From NCBI GenBank assembly GCA_004154925.1, contig QJNS01000052.1, positions 124,001-188,000 of the forward strand: a DNA stretch of 64,000 nt. The letters are read 5' to 3'. Below the pieces are notes generated by a model, which was not told the DNA's origin, made no database searches, and was given only the letters and a program-made list of their open reading frames with translations. This document shows, piece after piece, positions 61,945 through 64,000 of this stretch. A program made the translations under genes and the position numbers. The stretch comes from Monosporascus cannonballus (Eukaryota > Ascomycota > Sordariomycetes > Xylariales). How positions within the stretch are numbered: the first letter of the stretch is position 1; each line of letters begins with the position of its first letter.

Positions 61945-62440
61945 GTTTTACCTTATTTATAACCTTAATAAAAATGAATTACGTATTTTTAAGGAATACC
62001 TGCAAAATCGGCTATAAAAAGAATGGATTTAACTTTCGAAATTATTAATAAATTGCTTAATGTTTTTTATATATAAAAAAACGGAAAATTACGATTTAAA
62101 GTTAATTATTAATAATTAAATAATATTATAATTAAGACCTAAATATTATTATTCCTAATTACAGAAATAAAAAACCGATTTTACGGAATTAAATAATTTA
62201 TAATATTCGATCTTAAAAATGGATATAACTTTATTAAGATTAAAAAAAATACGAATAAAAAATAATATTTAAGACGAAATACGGATTATTTAAGTATTTG
62301 GTTATATTAATAAGATTTACAAACGTATTAATAACTTTTTAGCGAATAATTAATTACGTATTACGAAAATATCTCGATATTTTCGTTATTTGCTATCTCG
62401 ATAATATTTTTATTTTCTTAAAAACCGAAAAAGCATATAT
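61945..62440 (+). pseudogene. Reverse transcriptase remnant of element G
   Basis: The translation gives LIYNLNKNELRIFKEYLQNRL, a stop, KEWI, then YGLFKYLVI and RKYLDIFVICYLDNIFIF. These match the Gypsy RT start (YNLSE-x-E-L) and palm domain. The catalytic YLDD has become YLDN (GAT/GAC to AAT at 62403-62405). Confidence 0.88.
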
Positions 62441-62779
62441 AAGATACGTTAATAAAATTTTTTAAGTTTAATAAAACGTAAAATTATTTATTAATATAAA
62501 AAAAATTAATTCCATACATAAGAAATAAAAGATTTAAAATATATTATTATCCCAAGATATATTAAAATATACTTTAAGAAAATTGTTGCAATTATAAAAT
62601 GGCAAACGTTAATAATAATTAAAGAAATATAGGTATTCCTTAAATTCGCCAATTATTACAAGAAATGTATTTGAAATTTTAGTAAAATAACTATGCCTTT
62701 AACGAATTTTACAAAAAAAAGAAAAAAGTTTAAATAAATATTAAATGCGGAAAAGGTATTTCAGGATATTAAGGATATA

Positions 62780-63150
62780 ATTATTAACAAATTAATACTA
62801 ATTATGTACGATTTAAACTGCCCCGTTAAGCTAAAAACCGATATTTCGAATTACGCGTTAAACGTAATAATCGGATAACGAAATAATTAAGGCAAATTGT
62901 TTTTTATTATATTTTTTTCGTATAAATTAAAAGAAACCGAACTTAATTACGATATTCCGAATAAAGGTTTTATGGTTATTATTATGGTATTTCGAAAGTC
63001 TAAGTATTTCTTAAAGAGAAATTTATACCAGGTTAAAATTTATTCGGATTATTAAAGTTTTATCAAATTTATTATAATTAGGAAGTTTATAGAACGATAC
63101 TTTCGATATGCGAAAATATTAACGAATTTCGACTTCGTTATTATCTATAA
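62780..63150 (+). pseudogene. RNase H remnant of element G
   Basis: Reads VKLKTDISNYALNVIIG, then ETELNYDIPNKGFMVIIMVF and RYFRYAKILTNFDFVIIYK, corresponding block by block to Gypsy RNase H (E-T-D-A-S-x-Y-A, ELNYD, FRRW, FDFVIxY). The DAS catalytic Asp is present as DIS. Stops interrupt it. Confidence 0.85.
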
Positions 63151-63539
63151 AAAATATTAGAAAACGGTAAAGTAAATATTTTAAAAAAGATATTAAATTT
63201 CGAAAACAAATTGGTTAAAATTAATTATATAATTTTTGATATTATTATAAAAAGATATTTACGCCTATAACAAATTATAACAATTCGGGCAATACGTTAC
63301 AATATATACCAGAAAACTTAATAACATAACGATAATTTTTCCGAAAACCAAAAAACGGATAAAATGCAAATTCTAAAAAAATACCAAAAATATTTAATAC
63401 GAAAACTATTCGAAAATTAGTTATATAAATATTTAGGGATTTATAAAACCCTAAAACGGCTTTAATATATATTTATTTTTTCTCAAAATAAAATTAATAA
63501 TATAAAGAATTATATAATAATGCAATATTTGCTCCAAAG

Positions 63540-64000
63540 TAAAGGCTCGACGATATAAGCTATACGGAAAATTACAATTATTATTAACCGCAAAATAACC
63601 ATAATATTTAATTATATTCGATTTTATTACTAAATTTCTTATATTAAAAAATCTAGTTGCGGAAATATATTACGATAATATTTTCGTAATCGTCGACCGA
63701 TTTACGAAATCTTCTTATTTTTTACCGTATTATAAGGATATAAACGCCGAATAACTGGCATATATTTTCTTTAAACGTATTTTTAATATATACGAATTAT
63801 TAATAAAATCATTTTAAACAAAAAATTAATATTCGTATTAGAATTTTGGCAAAACCTAATAACATAAATCAACTTAAATCACAAATTATTTAACATATTT
63901 AAACTTTAAATAAATAAAAAAATAAATTAAATAAATTAAATTTTAAAAGCTTATTTACAATATTATATTAATTACGAACAAAATATTTAGGTTAAGAAAT
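63540..64000 (+). pseudogene. Integrase core remnant of element G (partial)
   Basis: Shows ARRYKLYGKLQLL, then IIFDFITKF (first catalytic Asp), YYDNIFVIVDRFTKSSYFLP and, after a stop, LAYIFFKRIFNIYELL. This matches the Gypsy/retroviral integrase core up to the second catalytic Asp, where the window ends. Confidence 0.85.

Larger units (their letters stand above)
58939..64000 (+). mobile_element. Gypsy retrotransposon G (LTR2 family), runs off the window
   Basis: This is the best-readable LTR2 element. After the LTR come gag (about 59.5-60.6 kb), protease (61380-61570, ending ICGLP..ICQYGVLIN), reverse transcriptase (from about 61945), RNase H (about 62780-63150) and the integrase core (from about 63540 to the edge). 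The 3' LTR is outside the window. All frames carry stops created at TGG and CAA/CGA-type codons, as RIP predicts. It was the last of the F, LTR1 and G layers to insert. Confidence 0.88.

Noticed and set aside
1..64000. CRISPR arrays, rRNA/tRNA genes, bacterial-type operons or replication origins
   Set aside because: Nothing with regular spacers, cloverleaf structure or Shine-Dalgarno-organised genes was seen; introns and transposon types indicate a fungal nuclear genome.

Overview
The window looks like an AT-rich, transposon-packed block from a filamentous ascomycete (Pezizomycotina). The evidence is spliceosomal introns of 50-100 bp with GT..AG ends and CTAAC/CTRA-type branch sites, Gypsy chromoviruses, Fot1/pogo transposons, and heavy C-to-T/G-to-A decay of repeats in which CpA/TpG look depleted while CpG survives. 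That is the signature of repeat-induced point mutation (RIP). No rRNA, tRNA or CRISPR was seen. The species cannot be named from the sequence.

Layout. 1-15968: a nested stack. A plus-strand LTR1-family chromovirus (H; pieces at 19-186 and 14404-15968) is split by a minus-strand LTR2-family Gypsy (A, 187-14398), which is itself split by a minus-strand LTR1 chromovirus (element 1, 6690-13973). 15970-22718: gene island 1, with a short solo LTR, a small secreted cysteine-rich protein gene (17901-18394, +) and a seven-exon cytochrome P450 gene (19455-21463, -), tail to tail. 22724-36104: a minus-strand Gypsy with 196-bp LTRs (element 4), split by another LTR1 chromovirus (element 2, 22926-30244). 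36228-36879: short solo LTRs and a sliver of host DNA. 36880-45499: a plus-strand LTR2 Gypsy (E) carrying a Fot1/pogo element and two short solo LTRs. 45500-49924: gene island 2, with a three-repeat Myb gene (45591-46769, -) and a 1.9-kb Fot1/pogo element (47426-49342). 49925 to about 56706: a minus-strand LTR2 Gypsy (D) with two solo LTRs. 56707-58529: a plus-strand LTR2 gag/pol fragment (F), interrupted by an LTR1 repeat (58530-58938), which is interrupted in turn by a further plus-strand LTR2 Gypsy (G, 58939 to beyond the window edge).

Three host genes look intact: the secreted protein, the P450 and the Myb regulator. All have clean reading frames after splicing and GC-richer composition, and all sit in islands between decayed transposons. 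That setting is typical of fast-evolving, accessory or secondary-metabolism/effector loci, but a functional link between them is only inference. Every retroelement protein is broken. The most unusual observations are: several families of very short (124-196 bp) solo LTRs, most bounded by perfect 5-bp target duplications and largely spared by RIP; an antisense Cys-rich coiled-coil ORF carried near the 3' end of two different Gypsy families; and an insertion lying one base inside the PPT/LTR junction of another element.
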